DNA from: Corynebacterium sp. | Lineage (GTDB): Bacteria > Actinomycetota > Actinomycetes > Mycobacteriales > Mycobacteriaceae | Direction of reading: 5' to 3' | Assembly (NCBI RefSeq): GCF_030530965.1 | Contig: NZ_JAUMTY010000034.1 | Location: forward strand, 1 to 22,301 | DNA length: 22,301 nt | In this document: piece by piece, positions 21,883 to 22,301 of the stretch | Layout: the number at the start of each line of letters is the position of its first letter | How positions within the stretch are numbered: position 1 is the first letter of the stretch | The notes under the pieces: model-generated | Seen by the model: only the letters and a program-made list of their open reading frames with translations | Database searches by the model: none | What the model was told of the DNA's origin: nothing | Position numbers and translations under genes: made by a program

Positions 21883-22301
21883 ACACCCAAGGTACGGGCG
21901 CGCCGGGACTTGTTATTGCCGGTTCAGCCTCTGGGACGGGAAAGACGACGCTCGCCACCGGCCTGATGGCGGCACTGAGCCGACGACACATTGTTGCGCC
22001 GTTTAAAGTCGGTCCCGACTACATTGACCCTGGTTATCACGGTGTAGCCACGGGCCGGCCAGGACGCAACCTCGATTCAGTCATGTGCGGAACCGACCGC
22101 ATAGCCCCGTTGTATCGTCACGGCTCCTTGGGTGCGGACATCGCCGTGGTGGAAGGCGTGATGGGTCTTTTCGACGGTCGCATTCCGGCCTTGTCCTCGC
22201 ATGTCGGTAACGAGAAAGGTGTTGCCGCCCAGAGTGGCACTGTGGCTAGCGGTTCAGTGGCCAGCGGCTCCACGGCTGAAGTCGCCCGCCTCGTCGGCCT
22301 C
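21876..22301 (+). CDS. cobB: Cobyrinic acid a,c-diamide synthase, N-terminal part (cut by window edge)
   Basis: CobB/CbiA amidates the a and c carboxylates of cobyrinic (or hydrogenobyrinic) acid with Gln and ATP. The frame is open from GTG 21876 to the right edge (142 codons). It shows the P-loop GSASGTGKTTL, then PFKVGPDYIDPGYH, NLDSVMCG, and VEGVMGLFDGR, all diagnostic of the CobB/CbiA ATPase domain. AAAGG (21865-21869) lies 6 bases before the GTG, which overlaps the end of cobO by 7 bases. After VMGLFDGR a low-complexity stretch (SGTVASGSVASGS) appears to be inserted before STAEVARL, where relatives usually go directly to GSTAE. The C-terminal glutamine amidotransferase domain lies outside the window. 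Confidence 0.93.
   Translation, partial: MVDTQGTGAPGLVIAGSASGTGKTTLATGLMAALSRRHIVAPFKVGPDYIDPGYHGVATGRPGRNLDSVMCGTDRIAPLYRHGSLGADIAVVEGVMGLFDGRIPALSSHVGNEKGVAAQSGTVASGSVASGSTAEVARLVGL

Overview
The window looks like chromosomal core sequence from a Corynebacterium. It carries mycothione reductase next to malate:quinone oxidoreductase, an actinobacterial MapB-type methionine aminopeptidase beside a lipoprotein class B PBP and a Rip1-type site-2 protease, and the order rpsB-tsf-pyrH-frr-cdsA-rlmN. The moderately GC-rich, housekeeping-like coding sequence fits. A C. kroppenstedtii-like species is possible, but that is a guess from recall and was not tested.

Layout. Positions 1-311 hold the start of a minus-strand M23 peptidase. 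A long divergent intergenic region (312-1054) follows; it contains two perfect DnaA-box matches and many inverted repeats. Next come translation and membrane genes on the plus strand: rpsB, tsf, a clear terminator, pyrH, frr and cdsA. A LapA-domain membrane protein (minus) lies between cdsA and rlmN, and a DUF2631-type membrane protein (minus) lies between rlmN and rip. Then rip, a penicillin-binding lipoprotein, map and cobQ run on the plus strand. A minus-strand pair, mycothione reductase and an MFS transporter, converges on cobQ so tightly that the stop codons overlap. Finally mqo and a cobalamin-type set run to the right edge: a chelatase AAA+ part, a chelatase VWA part, cobO, and cobB cut by the window end.

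How the genes work together. The left half supports ribosome assembly and recycling, UMP phosphorylation, CDP-diacylglycerol synthesis and 23S rRNA methylation. The centre handles the envelope and protein maturation: a site-2 protease, a transpeptidase and N-terminal methionine removal. The right half combines redox metabolism (Mtr, Mqo) with corrinoid synthesis. The chelatase-like AAA+/VWA pair probably assists metal insertion, CobO adenosylates, CobB/CbiA amidates the a and c side chains, and CobQ amidates the remaining side chains to cobyric acid.

Main points for follow-up. The chelatase AAA+ and VWA halves, which I recall as one polypeptide in mycobacteria, lie in two frames that require a +1 shift within positions 20288-20358. 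Two consensus DnaA boxes sit in the M23/rpsB divergent region. dxr and ispG are absent from the places flanking rip where they usually lie. Several plus-strand genes appear to be leaderless. I found no CRISPR array, rRNA, tRNA, insertion sequence or clearly new multi-gene system.
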